NCBI GenBank assembly: GCA_965248775.1
Contig: OZ252150.1
Location: forward strand, 2,356,001-2,420,000
Direction of reading: 5' to 3'
DNA length: 64,000 nucleotides
Origin: JBHHUI01 sp965248775
Lineage (GTDB): Bacteria > Chloroflexota > Anaerolineae > Anaerolineales > JBHHUI01
Part shown: positions 8,852 to 17,907 of the stretch, in pieces
Numbering within the stretch: position 1 is the first letter of the stretch
Layout of the letters: every line of letters starts with the position of its first letter
Notes under the pieces: generated by a model
Seen by the model: the letters and a program-made list of their open reading frames with translations, nothing else
What the model was told of the DNA's origin: nothing
Database searches by the model: none
Translations under genes and position numbers: made by a program

Positions 8852-9916
8852 TCATTTCGAAGCCTGGATGAGAACATCCGATAAGCGTTTTGCAAAAGCT
8901 GCTTGCCCGTAATTTTCAAGCATCGCTTGTCTTAACTGTTTGCCGAGTTGCAGTTGTTCCTTTTCAGAGCGAGAAAGCATCGTGGAGATGTGTTCTGCAA
9001 TTACTTCCGGACGGTCAGGTCCAGACAAAAGTCCTGATTCCAGGGGAGCGAGAAGCGGTCGGAACGTCTCATTCCGAACCAGCGTTAGTGTACCGCAGGC
9101 CATCCCTTCCAGTACGGCTTTGTCCATACCACCGGTCGGACATAAATTGATGTGCAAGCTGGCTGCATTATATTCTGTAGGAATTTGATCAAAGGGAACA
9201 GGACCGACGAGTTTCACAATCTCGGAAAGTCCAGCCGCATTAATCCTCTCTTGCAACTGGTCGGCATAAGCGGGTGGCGCGTTGCCCTGATCGCCACCAA
9301 CAACTCGGACCCGCAAGTCTTCCCAGTCATATTGCTTTACGAGTATTTCAACAGAATCGATCAGTAGTTCGTAGTTTTTAATCGGTGAGCGGCGACCAAC
9401 TGCGAGTAATGTTGGAGTCTTTGGAAGCGAGTTATTTTTTGGACGAAAACGCTCCGTATCGATGCCGTGCCCGATAACCCGCAACTTGGTGGTTTTGAGG
9501 CCGAAACTTTCTGGCGTGGCGGTGACGATACACCGCGCGAATGCAGTGGCTAAACGCAATCGAAAGCCGACATGCCGGTGAGTGTACCAGAAGGTGATCG
9601 GCCAACGGCGTAGAAACGCGAGCGGAGCGATGCCGATGACATATTCAGGACTGAACTGGCAGAATACAGAATCAATTTCAGTGCGGAGATTCCATATGAC
9701 CTGAAAGAATTTTCGCCAGCGGCCGATGCGACTTACTCCTGATTCTTTTCCGAGGGAGTGGACGCGCACATTTGCAGGGAATTCTGTCGGGGCAGCAGCT
9801 AGACACACGACTTCGATCTGCTCCAAATGGCGGGCTAGTTCTTTGATCCAACCGACAACGTGGCCGACCAGCGCATTGTGCGCATCGACTTTGTATGTGA
9901 TGTAACAAAGCCTCAT
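8852..9916 (-). CDS. Family 4 glycosyltransferase
   Basis: A GT-B glycosyltransferase of 354 residues from the preferred ATG at 9916 (MRLCYITYKVDAHNALVGHV). That start overlaps the stop of the upstream gene as ATGA; the longer frame to 9970 only adds sequence inside the upstream gene. The donor domain begins with LRVIGHGIDTERFRP and LLAVGRRSPIKNYELL, and contains KAVLEGMACGTLTLVRNE, with the conserved E of GT4 enzymes. It probably adds one sugar on the cytoplasmic face. The specificity is unknown. Confidence 0.87.
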   Translation of the reverse strand: MRLCYITYKVDAHNALVGHVVGWIKELARHLEQIEVVCLAAAPTEFPANVRVHSLGKESGVSRIGRWRKFFQVIWNLRTEIDSVFCQFSPEYVIGIAPLAFLRRWPITFWYTHRHVGFRLRLATAFARCIVTATPESFGLKTTKLRVIGHGIDTERFRPKNNSLPKTPTLLAVGRRSPIKNYELLIDSVEILVKQYDWEDLRVRVVGGDQGNAPPAYADQLQERINAAGLSEIVKLVGPVPFDQIPTEYNAASLHINLCPTGGMDKAVLEGMACGTLTLVRNETFRPLLAPLESGLLSGPDRPEVIAEHISTMLSRSEKEQLQLGKQLRQAMLENYGQAAFAKRLSDVLIQASK

Positions 9917-11652
9917 TGCACAGTGAGTTCGAATAGCTCGACAATCGGTCCCATTCTCTGCACACTCCACAAATCACGGAGAGGACGCGACATGTCGCCT
10001 GGGAGGGCTGCATCACCGAAGCGCGCCACGTTGCGAATGGGAGAGAATTCCTGCACTTGCGCGGCGTGAGAGCTTGCATAGTTGTAAGGCCAGTCGTCCC
10101 GTGGAAAGAGAGTGCGACTCACAAATGCTGACCACACCATTTCATGGTCTTGTAGAAGCTCTATAAGTTCATCCGACGAATAGGGGTTGTACACCCAGAG
10201 CCTGTATAGATCGAAGTTGGGTTGTGGGTACTCCGTCATCGGTAAAGTCAAAAGCCATTCGTCTCTGGCACCGAGGGAACCAGGGAAGCGCTCAACTTGC
10301 CTCATCAGGCTGGCACGTGAGGGAGGAATAGCAAGGTCAACACTCTGTAGCAGTGCCGATCCAGGCGCCAGGTTTTCGCTGATCCACTCGGTAGCCAGAA
10401 CTCGTGTGTCTGTGCGAGTGAACAGCCAGTTGAGTCTGAGTGACATCACGAGACCTGGGATCAACAAAATAACAGCGCCTACCAAAACGACCGTCTTTCC
10501 GGCACGTAATCGATCAAAAAAGTCTACGACGATGTGGGCTGCCGTCAGACTTAAGAATGGCGGTAGCGGTGTAAAGAACCGTGCTTCGGCGTCGGCCAGC
10601 GGCGCGAACAACAGGAAATAGAATACGATGAATACCATTACTATCAAATGCAGCCAGCGTGTGCGGGCGATCCACAACCCGTAGAGTAAACCGCATATCC
10701 CAAACACAAAGATTACAGGTTCATATTGAAACAGAGTGATCGCCCGATCAGTCAGTCGCGCGGGGTCCCAAAAGTTGGAGCGAAGATCATGGTTGCCGCT
10801 CAGGATCAATTGACCATCGGACTCTAAACGTAGGATCTGGTCGGGCGAGAGAATTATTTGTGGATACGCCAGCAAAACAACGATTCCACCAACTAGCAAA
10901 CCCAGTATCAAATTTCGATCGACGATTGAATGGTTACGTTTGGAACCTTCTCGCCACCAATAGGCGATATGCGCAACGATAAAGAATGCAAATGCAAAAA
11001 ACCCATTGTGCAGAATGCCCGCAGATATTCCGGCAAGTGTGCCGGTCAGGAGATACCAACGTAAGCTGCCGGCTCTGAGCAAATAAGTTGCTGCCAACAA
11101 CGTTGCAGCCAGCATAAAAGTCACCGCCGCGTGTGGTCGGGCCTGATGTGCGAGTTGAACATTGAGCAATCCAACGGTCAACAGCGCAGCTGCCAGCAGC
11201 CCTATTCGCTTGTCGTATATCGATCGACCTAATAGATAGATAATCGGGATCAGAGCAGTGTTCATGACAGCGACAACCAGTGCTGCAATCAGGTGATAAA
11301 GAGTCACATTGGCAAATAAATAGGCCTGATATTCGGCAATGGAGCCAAATGTGCCGACGAGCCTGCCCACGACAAAGAGAGCACCATAGCAAGCCGAGAG
11401 TAGATAAGGGAGTATCAATGGATATTTGAAGGCTTGCGACAAGACGCTAATGTCTCTCTCGGCGACGAGCTGACCTAGCCGTAGTGCTTCATTGACGATT
11501 TGGGGATCTGAGACATATGGAATGATTTCATACGAGCCGATCACGCGCAGAATAAACCCCACAAGTGTCATTACTGTCAGAGCGACAATCACATACCTGC
11601 GATTAATATCTTGCGAGAAGGTGTCGCTAAATTGTTTGGGGTTGGCTATCAC
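9913..11652 (-). CDS. GT39-like membrane glycosyltransferase / dolichyl-phosphate-mannose transferase family
   Basis: A polytopic protein of about 579 residues. A GTG at 11652, which shares its first G with the last base of the upstream TAG, gives MIANPKQFSDTFSQDINRR before the first membrane segment; the open frame reaches 11823 but would overlap the upstream gene. After that segment a loop with YVSDPQIVNEALRLG carries the acidic residues expected near the GT-C active site. Ten or more hydrophobic helices follow, then a soluble C-terminal domain of about 150 residues (TEWISENLAPGSALLQ). The family uses lipid-linked sugar donors at the outer face of the membrane. It overlaps the next gene by 4 nt. 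Confidence 0.8.
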   Translation of the reverse strand: MIANPKQFSDTFSQDINRRYVIVALTVMTLVGFILRVIGSYEIIPYVSDPQIVNEALRLGQLVAERDISVLSQAFKYPLILPYLLSACYGALFVVGRLVGTFGSIAEYQAYLFANVTLYHLIAALVVAVMNTALIPIIYLLGRSIYDKRIGLLAAALLTVGLLNVQLAHQARPHAAVTFMLAATLLAATYLLRAGSLRWYLLTGTLAGISAGILHNGFFAFAFFIVAHIAYWWREGSKRNHSIVDRNLILGLLVGGIVVLLAYPQIILSPDQILRLESDGQLILSGNHDLRSNFWDPARLTDRAITLFQYEPVIFVFGICGLLYGLWIARTRWLHLIVMVFIVFYFLLFAPLADAEARFFTPLPPFLSLTAAHIVVDFFDRLRAGKTVVLVGAVILLIPGLVMSLRLNWLFTRTDTRVLATEWISENLAPGSALLQSVDLAIPPSRASLMRQVERFPGSLGARDEWLLTLPMTEYPQPNFDLYRLWVYNPYSSDELIELLQDHEMVWSAFVSRTLFPRDDWPYNYASSHAAQVQEFSPIRNVARFGDAALPGDMSRPLRDLWSVQRMGPIVELFELTVQ

Positions 11653-12776
11653 TACGAGCCGCCCTCTGCCTTCCTCTGGGCTGCGAGAAATTGATAAGCT
11701 TGCGCGTACTCCCTGAGCAAAGCCGATTTTTCGAACCGCTGAACTGCTGCCGGGGCGGTTGCTCCCAAAGTGGGAGCATTGAGAAACTCTGTGAGTCGCG
11801 TTGCGAGGTCTTGTACGCTCCAATCGATCAGGAAGCCATTCTCTCCATGCTCAATTAACTCGGCTGCGAGCCCCACACGGGTTGAAATGACAGGCACACC
11901 GCACGCCATTGCCTCTGCCACCACGCGCGGCCCCCCTTCACTGAGAGATGTACAAACAAGGCAGCGTGACTGTCGGTAAAGTTCTGCTAGCTCGGCTGGT
12001 GATGCGACCCAATCCCGAAGTTCGACATTATTGGATAAATCTAATTGTGACAGACGTTGTTTTAACTGTCCTTGCAAATTTCCGCGTCCGATGATGAGTG
12101 CTTTGATATCTTTCTTCTTGTGGCGCACTTGCGCGATACCTTCAAGAAACATCCCCGGATTTTTATTCGAAGAAAGCCGCCCGACGAATATTGCGTCGTA
12201 TTTTTTCTCTGTAGGCACTGGTGAAAATATGCCAAAATCGAGATATAGGCTGTAAAGCAGGTGCAGTTGCGAGTCGGGTACACCCCAACTGCGTAACAAG
12301 GGGCGCAATTCGGATGTGTTCGTGATGCGGAACCCGGCTGCTTTATGTCGTGCCCACTGAACGTACTTGCGTGCAAGCCACGGCTGGATTTTTTCTCTCG
12401 CGCTGCCTGCTTGTGGATATCCATCGACATGATGAATTTCGCTTACATAGGGGATGCCTGTTTGTTTGGTTACTGTCGCAGCTGCACGTCCGTTCTGAAA
12501 GAGGCCAAAGTCATGCGAGGCGATGATATCGTGGCTGTGCTTATCGATAAGGGCAACTGCTTTCCGCACAATAGCACTTGCTTGCAACATCCGTGAAGCG
12601 TGTACTGGATGAATGTATGTATTTTTAAAAAGCTTGAAAGGTTCTACTTCCCTGACAGGTGATGTGATTACATCAATGCGGCTCCAATGTTCTGCGAGGC
12701 CGGAGAGAGTGTTGTGAAAAGGGCCTTGTTGGCCGCACGCGAGTGCAGTGTCACCCGAAAGCATCAGTAGCTTCAC
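11652..12776 (-). CDS. Family 4 glycosyltransferase
   Basis: A 374-residue GT-B enzyme, MKLLMLSGDTALACGQQGPF at the N-terminus. The donor half shows AIFVGRLSSNKNPGMFLEG, ALIIGRGNLQGQLKQRL, and the diagnostic SLSEGGPRVVAEAMACGVPV with the glutamates of the E-x7-E element. It overlaps the upstream GT4 gene by 4 nt (ATGA) and touches the start of the membrane glycosyltransferase, so the three are translationally linked. The donor and acceptor are unknown. Confidence 0.9.
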   Translation of the reverse strand: MKLLMLSGDTALACGQQGPFHNTLSGLAEHWSRIDVITSPVREVEPFKLFKNTYIHPVHASRMLQASAIVRKAVALIDKHSHDIIASHDFGLFQNGRAAATVTKQTGIPYVSEIHHVDGYPQAGSAREKIQPWLARKYVQWARHKAAGFRITNTSELRPLLRSWGVPDSQLHLLYSLYLDFGIFSPVPTEKKYDAIFVGRLSSNKNPGMFLEGIAQVRHKKKDIKALIIGRGNLQGQLKQRLSQLDLSNNVELRDWVASPAELAELYRQSRCLVCTSLSEGGPRVVAEAMACGVPVISTRVGLAAELIEHGENGFLIDWSVQDLATRLTEFLNAPTLGATAPAAVQRFEKSALLREYAQAYQFLAAQRKAEGGS

Positions 12777-13936
12777 GCAATGACTTCTTTCAAGGCTGCT
12801 TCAGTCTTCTCGACGAGTATGGGCCAGGAAAATCTTTCCAGATTTTTAGACGCCTGCCGAGCCAGGTTTTTGGCCTCATCGGGTTGTGTTAGAAGCTGTG
12901 TTATTGCTCCCGCTAGCGCCTCTATATCCCCGGGCGGAACCAGAAGACCGTTTTGGCCGTGTTCGACGACCTCGACATTTCCGCCGACTTGAGAAATTAC
13001 AACCGGCGTTCCAACTGCCATTGCCTCCAGAGCAGTATGTGGCAAACCTTCGTACGTGGAAAATTGAACATACAAGTCTGCAGCGCGTAAATTGAGATAA
13101 ACCTGATCCGGCGGGAGTGAACCCGTAAATTGAACTGCCTCCCCGAGAGTTTGCGCAGTGCGCTGCAACGTTCCGCTTTCCGGGCCGTCCCCAACAACGA
13201 CAAGGCGCGCAGCGGGAAATCTGGCTCGAATCTGGGATAGGGCTGCGATGATTCCGTCGAAGTGTTTCCACTTCACGAGTCTACCCACGGCAACGAGCAC
13301 TGGTTCTTTTCCAAATCCCAACTCCGTCCGGCTGTCCTCTCGTGATGGCAAAGACGCGAATGCAGAGAGATGGAGCGCGTTATAGATAATCTTTACTCGT
13401 CGGCCATCAATACCCCAACCCGTGATCAAACTGGATGAGTAGGCGCTCGGCGCAATGACAAGTTGGGCTGCGCCCACGTACATTTTTTGCAGCCATTGGA
13501 GAATGCGAATCCGCATGTTATTTTGGCGTTGCTGAAATTCGTCAATTGTTACTCCGGTTGGAAGCCAACCGCGCCGGGTGCTGAACTCCCAGGCGAAATC
13601 GCTTACGCTCTTGAGAACAATGGGTTTGCGAAGAAACAAGTTGGCAAGCGCAGCTGGCAATCCATAGTCACTCACGAAGATGACATCAGCCTTCCGGCCA
13701 ATCCGCACCACAGCAGAAGTCATCGCAAAAAGCCGGACGACGATAGACCTGCTGCGCGAGATGCGAAAGACAGGATACGGATAGCTCGTATCCCAGTCAC
13801 TCGTAGCCGCGTCTGTATACGTTATGACATCCAAAGTATGACTGCGCTGAAGAAGTTCAGGCAGCAGGTGGGAGAGGTACGTCGCGGGTCCGCTTGTTTC
13901 GGGGTGATGCGTTCCAGTGACGACGCACAAATGCAT
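12773..13936 (-). CDS. Family 4 glycosyltransferase
   Basis: A 387-residue GT-B enzyme from the ATG at 13936 (MHLCVVTGTHHPETSGPATY). The frame is open for 40 codons upstream, but that part is basic and unlike the family. The Gly-rich acceptor loop ETSGPATYL follows the first strand. The donor domain has VLVAVGRLVKWKHFDGII and STYEGLPHTALEAMAVGTPV, both typical of GT4. The gap of 73 nt to the dehydrogenase gene upstream shows nothing notable. Confidence 0.9.
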   Translation of the reverse strand: MHLCVVTGTHHPETSGPATYLSHLLPELLQRSHTLDVITYTDAATSDWDTSYPYPVFRISRSRSIVVRLFAMTSAVVRIGRKADVIFVSDYGLPAALANLFLRKPIVLKSVSDFAWEFSTRRGWLPTGVTIDEFQQRQNNMRIRILQWLQKMYVGAAQLVIAPSAYSSSLITGWGIDGRRVKIIYNALHLSAFASLPSREDSRTELGFGKEPVLVAVGRLVKWKHFDGIIAALSQIRARFPAARLVVVGDGPESGTLQRTAQTLGEAVQFTGSLPPDQVYLNLRAADLYVQFSTYEGLPHTALEAMAVGTPVVISQVGGNVEVVEHGQNGLLVPPGDIEALAGAITQLLTQPDEAKNLARQASKNLERFSWPILVEKTEAALKEVIA

Positions 13937-14009
13937 GATGATTAGAGTGCGCCACTTACGTAGCGGTGCAGATATGTTGGACGGGGATGTCCATCCTCGC
14001 AGAATTACG

Positions 14010-15320
14010 TTACAAGGTAACGACGCGCGCCGCTCCGGTTTGTTTTTTGAGAGCATTGCGTGTATCTACGATCAGCTTTGCGTTTGCAAGTACAACCTGC
14101 CACTCATACTGACTGTGATCCGTCACAACAACGACACAATCGGACTTTGTCAGGGCGTTTTCATTGAGTGGCGAAGATTGCATCTCTACATCGTCAAAGT
14201 TGAGCACGGGTACATATGGATCGTTGTAGGTAACGTTTGCGCCCTGCAACTGCAAGAGTTGAATGATGTCAATCGCAGGTGCTTCGCGCACATCGTCCAC
14301 GTCACGTTTATACGCGACGCCGAGTACCAGGATGTTTGAGCCCCGCACTGGTTTGCTGTCGTCATTTAGAGCCTCTGAAATCTTGGACACAATATGACGG
14401 GGCATGTCAGTATTAATCTCATCCGCCAACTCGATGAAGCGGGCGTTGTAATTAAGTGTTTTGAGTTTCCAGGACAGGTAGAGCGGATCGATTGGAATGC
14501 AATGTCCACCGAGGCCAGGACCGGGATAAAAAGGCATAAAGCCAAAAGGTTTGCTTTTTGCAGCCTCGATGACTTCCCAGACATTCACGCCCAGTTTGTC
14601 GCACATGATAGCCATTTCATTGATCAGGCCAATGTTGACTGCCCGGAAGGTATTCTCCAGCAGTTTTACCATCTCGGCGGCGCGTGTGGAGGCAACTGGG
14701 ACAACTGTTTCGACGGTGGTTGAATATAATGCCACGGCCACTTCACCGCAGGCCGATGTAACTCCCCCGATGACTTTAGGGGTATTGCGCACGCCAAAGT
14801 TGTCATTGCCAGGATCGATGCGTTCTGGCGAGAAGGCTACGAAAATGTCTTCTCCAACAGTAGAGCCATTACTCACCATGCGTGGCAATACAAGCTCTTC
14901 GGTGGTCCCGGGGTAGGTCGTGCTTTCCAGAACGATCAAGGCACCTACCGGCAGGTGTTCTGCAATATCCTCAGCCGCACTGATCACGTAGGACATGTCC
15001 GGGTCCCGCGTTTTGCGCAGCGGGGTCGGTACACAAATGCTGATTGTGTCAAGTTCATTGATAGCAGTGTAATCTGTTGTGGCAGCTAACTTGCCGCCCG
15101 CCACCAAGGCAGCTAACTCTTCTGTGGCGACGTCAGGAATATAGCTTTGGCGTGCGTTGATTGATGCGACTTTCTCGGCACTAGTATCGATGCCAACCAC
15201 AGTAAAACCGTTTTGAGCGAACTCCATGGCTAAAGGCAGGCCAACGTAACCTAGGCCAATGACACCTACCCGCGCGCTGCGGTCTTCTATTTTGGCGAGC
15301 AGTTTGTCTTTGGGGGTCAT
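14010..15320 (-). CDS. Nucleotide sugar dehydrogenase (UDP-N-acetyl-hexosamine/UDP-glucose 6-dehydrogenase family)
   Basis: A 436-residue cytoplasmic enzyme that oxidises the C6 hydroxyl of a UDP-sugar to a uronic acid with two NAD+. The Rossmann motif GLGYVGLP is at 22-29. The catalytic Cys is Cys274 in GGHCIPIDP. The central stretch LLENTFRAVNIGLINE is the dimer helix, and VLGVAYKRDVDDVREAP is the C-terminal NAD/UDP domain. The length and motifs are closest to the WecC/WbpA/TviB group acting on UDP-N-acetylhexosamines. It follows the epimerase gene by 2 nt. It suggests a uronic acid in the polymer. Confidence 0.9.
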   Translation of the reverse strand: MTPKDKLLAKIEDRSARVGVIGLGYVGLPLAMEFAQNGFTVVGIDTSAEKVASINARQSYIPDVATEELAALVAGGKLAATTDYTAINELDTISICVPTPLRKTRDPDMSYVISAAEDIAEHLPVGALIVLESTTYPGTTEELVLPRMVSNGSTVGEDIFVAFSPERIDPGNDNFGVRNTPKVIGGVTSACGEVAVALYSTTVETVVPVASTRAAEMVKLLENTFRAVNIGLINEMAIMCDKLGVNVWEVIEAAKSKPFGFMPFYPGPGLGGHCIPIDPLYLSWKLKTLNYNARFIELADEINTDMPRHIVSKISEALNDDSKPVRGSNILVLGVAYKRDVDDVREAPAIDIIQLLQLQGANVTYNDPYVPVLNFDDVEMQSSPLNENALTKSDCVVVVTDHSQYEWQVVLANAKLIVDTRNALKKQTGAARVVTL

Positions 15321-15322
15321 TT

Positions 15323-16345
15323 CTAACCGTCGATCACGACAGCACTGGGCATTTCGCGCTGCGAGATGGGATCGGACATTTCATTATTCGTGCGGAAGTG
15401 TTCGATAATTTCATGCAGGGTCGATTCAAAAGATGTGGAGGGTCGCCAGCCCACAATGGAATTGATCTTGTCCACACTTGGAACGCGCCGCCGCATATCT
15501 TCAAAGCCCTGCTCATAGGCCTCCTCATACGGAACGAGCAGAATGCGCGACTTGCTGTTCGCCATCTCTTTGATTTTGTAGGCCAATGCCAGGATAGTTG
15601 TCTCTTCCTGAGCACCTATATTGAACACCTGGCCCTCAGCCTGCGCAGACTCAGAAAGACCAATAATGGCCTCGACAACATCGCGAACATTACAGAAACA
15701 GCGGCTCTGTTTCCCGTCGCCGTACACTGTGATGTCATCGCCCGCTAAGGCTTGGCGTATAAAACGGGGGACGACCATCCCATAACGGCCGCGTTGCCGC
15801 GGGCCGACTGTGTTGAATAGCCGAAAGATGACAACAGGCAAGTCCATCTCTTTGTAATAGGCCAACGCGAGAAACTCATCCAGCGCTTTGGAAGTGGCAT
15901 AAGACCAGCGGCTGCGTGTGGTCGCCCCCATCAGCCGGTCAGCGTCTTCCTTGTAAGGCACGTCATTAGATTTGCCGTAAATCTCCGAAGTTGAAGCGAT
16001 CAGCGTCTTTTTGCGGTAGCGGCGGGCCGTGCGCAAAACGATTTCCGTCCCCATCACATTGGTCTCTATGGTATGCACCGGTGAACGCACTATAAGTTCG
16101 ACACCCACAGCAGCAGCTAAATGAATGACTAGGTCGCATTCGTTCACGAGTCGGTCCATCACAGCAGCGTTGATGATCGATTCAATGACGAGTTGGAAGT
16201 TGGGATCGGCGGTCAGGTGGGCGACATTATCGATCCGGCCAGTGGTAAGATCGTCCACAGCAGTTACCTCATGTCCACCTGCCAGCAGTACCTCGCACAG
16301 GTGACTGCCGATAAAACCCGCTCCGCCTGTGATTAAATATCGCAT
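15323..16345 (-). CDS. NAD-dependent epimerase/dehydratase (extended SDR)
   Basis: A 340-residue extended short-chain dehydrogenase/reductase. It has the NAD-binding motif TGGAGFIG at 6-13, the AASTSEIYG-type strand with the catalytic Ser/Thr (ASTSEIYG from 118) and the Tyr150-Lys154 pair in YATSK. The substrate domain includes RLFNTVGPRQRGRYGMVVP. Such enzymes act on nucleotide sugars (4-epimerisation, 4,6-dehydration or decarboxylation). The TSEIYG and VGPRQ signatures are shared by several of these, so I leave the reaction open. It is the first gene of the polysaccharide transcript, about 100 nt downstream of a promoter. Confidence 0.88.
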   Translation of the reverse strand: MRYLITGGAGFIGSHLCEVLLAGGHEVTAVDDLTTGRIDNVAHLTADPNFQLVIESIINAAVMDRLVNECDLVIHLAAAVGVELIVRSPVHTIETNVMGTEIVLRTARRYRKKTLIASTSEIYGKSNDVPYKEDADRLMGATTRSRWSYATSKALDEFLALAYYKEMDLPVVIFRLFNTVGPRQRGRYGMVVPRFIRQALAGDDITVYGDGKQSRCFCNVRDVVEAIIGLSESAQAEGQVFNIGAQEETTILALAYKIKEMANSKSRILLVPYEEAYEQGFEDMRRRVPSVDKINSIVGWRPSTSFESTLHEIIEHFRTNNEMSDPISQREMPSAVVIDG

Positions 16346-16453
16346 AGGATCCCCGTACGGTCGTGAGAATAAAAAAACGGCACCGCGCCTGCAATGGGGT
16401 GGCCGTAGCGCTCAAACTATATTGCATTGGCGCATGCCAGCGCGCCGAGCGAA

Positions 16454-16482
16454 ATTATAACGTCCGCATGTTCATTTGTCTA
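16454..16482 (-). promoter_or_regulatory. Sigma70-type promoter of the polysaccharide cluster
   Basis: On the minus strand TAGACA (16482-16477) and TATAAT (16459-16454) are separated by 17 nt, five and six matches to the sigma70 consensus. Transcription would start near 16447, leaving a leader of about 100 nt before the epimerase ATG at 16345. The rest of the intergenic 16346-16569 holds no gene. Confidence 0.65.
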
Positions 16483-16569
16483 TTATCCACCGTCCCAACT
16501 GATGTCCCATTTCTACAAAAGTGGCGAAACATAATCCAGCCGTAGGCTGAGCGCTGGGATTGAGCGACC

Positions 16570-17187
16570 TCAGAACAAACTCATTTGCTCCATAGGAGGT
16601 TCTGCGGGGGCTGAATTGTCAGACTCAGATTCCAGCTTCGCGATGAACCCCGGGAGTTTCTTGAAATCCTCAACGATCTGTGGCCGGTATTTGGGCTGGT
16701 GCAGGGCTGCTGCGGGGTGGAACATGGGCACGACCATGCGCGCCCCGATCCGCTTTGGCTGCCCGTGGATGGCTGATATTTTCGCGCCGGGAAACCAGCG
16801 CGCCATGGAAATGCGTCCTAAAGTGACAATGACACGCGGGTTGATAAGCTGGATTTGGCGATCTAAATATTTCTGACAGGCCTCGATCTCATCCGGCTCG
16901 GGGTCGCGGTTGCCGGGCGGGCGGCACTTGACCACATTCGTGATGTAAACGTCATCGCGTCCCAATTCTATCGCGCCGAGTAGTTCCTCCAGGAATTTTC
17001 CGGCCGCGCCTACAAAAGGCCTTCCCTGCTCATTCTCGTGGAATCCCGGCCCTTCACCGATGAGCATGATCTTTGCGTTTACGGGGCCCTCTCCCGGGAC
17101 GGCGTTCTTGCGGGTGTCGGCTAGCGCGCAATTCTGGCAGGCGCGAACTTCGGTTTCCAGTTGAAGCATTTCATCGGTTGAAGACAT
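16570..17187 (-). CDS. Uracil-DNA glycosylase family 4 (iron-sulfur)
   Basis: A 205-residue base-excision repair enzyme that removes uracil from DNA. Four cysteines (17, 20, 88 and 104, in CQNC and CRPPG...EACQ) are placed to bind the [4Fe-4S] cluster of family 4 enzymes. GEGPGFHE (44-51) is the catalytic motif A, where family 4 has E in place of D/N, and MFHPAAAL is the C-terminal motif that clamps the DNA. I chose the ATG at 17187 because the 17-codon extension upstream is atypical for the family. It is not clearly co-transcribed with the polysaccharide genes. Confidence 0.92.
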   Translation of the reverse strand: MSSTDEMLQLETEVRACQNCALADTRKNAVPGEGPVNAKIMLIGEGPGFHENEQGRPFVGAAGKFLEELLGAIELGRDDVYITNVVKCRPPGNRDPEPDEIEACQKYLDRQIQLINPRVIVTLGRISMARWFPGAKISAIHGQPKRIGARMVVPMFHPAAALHQPKYRPQIVEDFKKLPGFIAKLESESDNSAPAEPPMEQMSLF

Positions 17188-17305
17188 AGCTTTCTCCAAT
17201 GGCAGAGTTTTGTAGTGAAGTGTCCAGCCCCGGCTCACTGCGGGTTGAAATGTGAAGATACTTTACGTTTCAGTTTTCATGCATCAAAAATTTCGATATT
17301 TTCGT

Positions 17306-17371
17306 TTACCCAATCCTATAAGCGTCGCAGCCGATAAAGCCAACTCCACCTGTAATAAGAATATTTCTCAA
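17306..17371 (-). pseudogene. N-terminal relic of an SDR nucleotide-sugar epimerase
   Basis: Immediately after rimI, overlapping its TGA, a TTG begins a 21-codon frame reading LRNILITGGVGFIG followed by CDAYRIG and a stop at 17306-17308. ILITGGVGFIG is the first strand and NAD-binding loop (TGGxGFIG) of extended SDR epimerases; the intact epimerase at 15323-16345 starts MRYLITGGAGFIG. After the motif the sequence stops making sense. It is best read as the first 14 codons of a deleted epimerase gene that once followed rimI. The motif is too specific for chance, though I cannot test that here. Confidence 0.6.
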
Positions 17372-17907
17372 TGTGGTATCTCATTTAGGGCTTGCGAATT
17401 GGGTTCGAGAATGATTGGGCGCGCTGTCATCAAGAGCGCATCCTCGCCATTGTCACGATAATAGCTACGGCGCTTGCCGACTGGCTCGAATCCATATTTT
17501 CGATAGAGGGCCTGCGCTTGCTCATTGCTCATGCGCACTTCCAACGTTGCTTCAATTGCTCCGCAACGGGTGGCGTCGCGCAACAGGGTCAACAGTAGAT
17601 TCTCGCCGACGCCATGCCGTCGGAAGTTTGGCAGCACGGCAATCGTTGAGATGTGCGCTTCGTCCAGTACCAACCAGTAGCCCACATATCCAATGATCTT
17701 TCGTTTTTCTCCACGCCAACGATCAAACCAACGAGTCGGAGCAGACTGCAGCCTTGCCACAAAGAAATGCGAACGTTGATTGCGGCGCAACTGATGGTCA
17801 AAGGCACTCTCCGGCCAGGGAGTGGGGAACGAGATGCGATCGATGGCTGCAACCTGCCGGATGTCTTGTATCTGCATCGGTTCGATGCGGATCCGCGGTC
17901 TCGCCAT
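17368..17907 (-). CDS. rimI: Ribosomal protein S18 alanine N-acetyltransferase
   Basis: A 179-residue GNAT acetyltransferase that transfers acetyl from acetyl-CoA to the N-terminal amine of a protein, classically ribosomal protein S18. The acetyl-CoA motif is VLPNFRRHGVGENLL (R-R-x-G-x-G, residues 91-105). The C-terminal LEVRMSNEQAQALYRKYGFEPVG is typical of RimI. It follows tsaB with a 1-nt overlap; the rimI-tsaB pairing is widespread in bacteria and supports the call. The protein is somewhat longer than the usual 150 residues because of an insert around residues 55-70. Confidence 0.88.
   Translation of the reverse strand: MARPRIRIEPMQIQDIRQVAAIDRISFPTPWPESAFDHQLRRNQRSHFFVARLQSAPTRWFDRWRGEKRKIIGYVGYWLVLDEAHISTIAVLPNFRRHGVGENLLLTLLRDATRCGAIEATLEVRMSNEQAQALYRKYGFEPVGKRRSYYRDNGEDALLMTARPIILEPNSQALNEIPH

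Noticed and set aside
13463..13945. 160-codon plus-strand frame opposite a glycosyltransferase gene
   Set aside because: Shadow of a clear GT4 gene on the minus strand.
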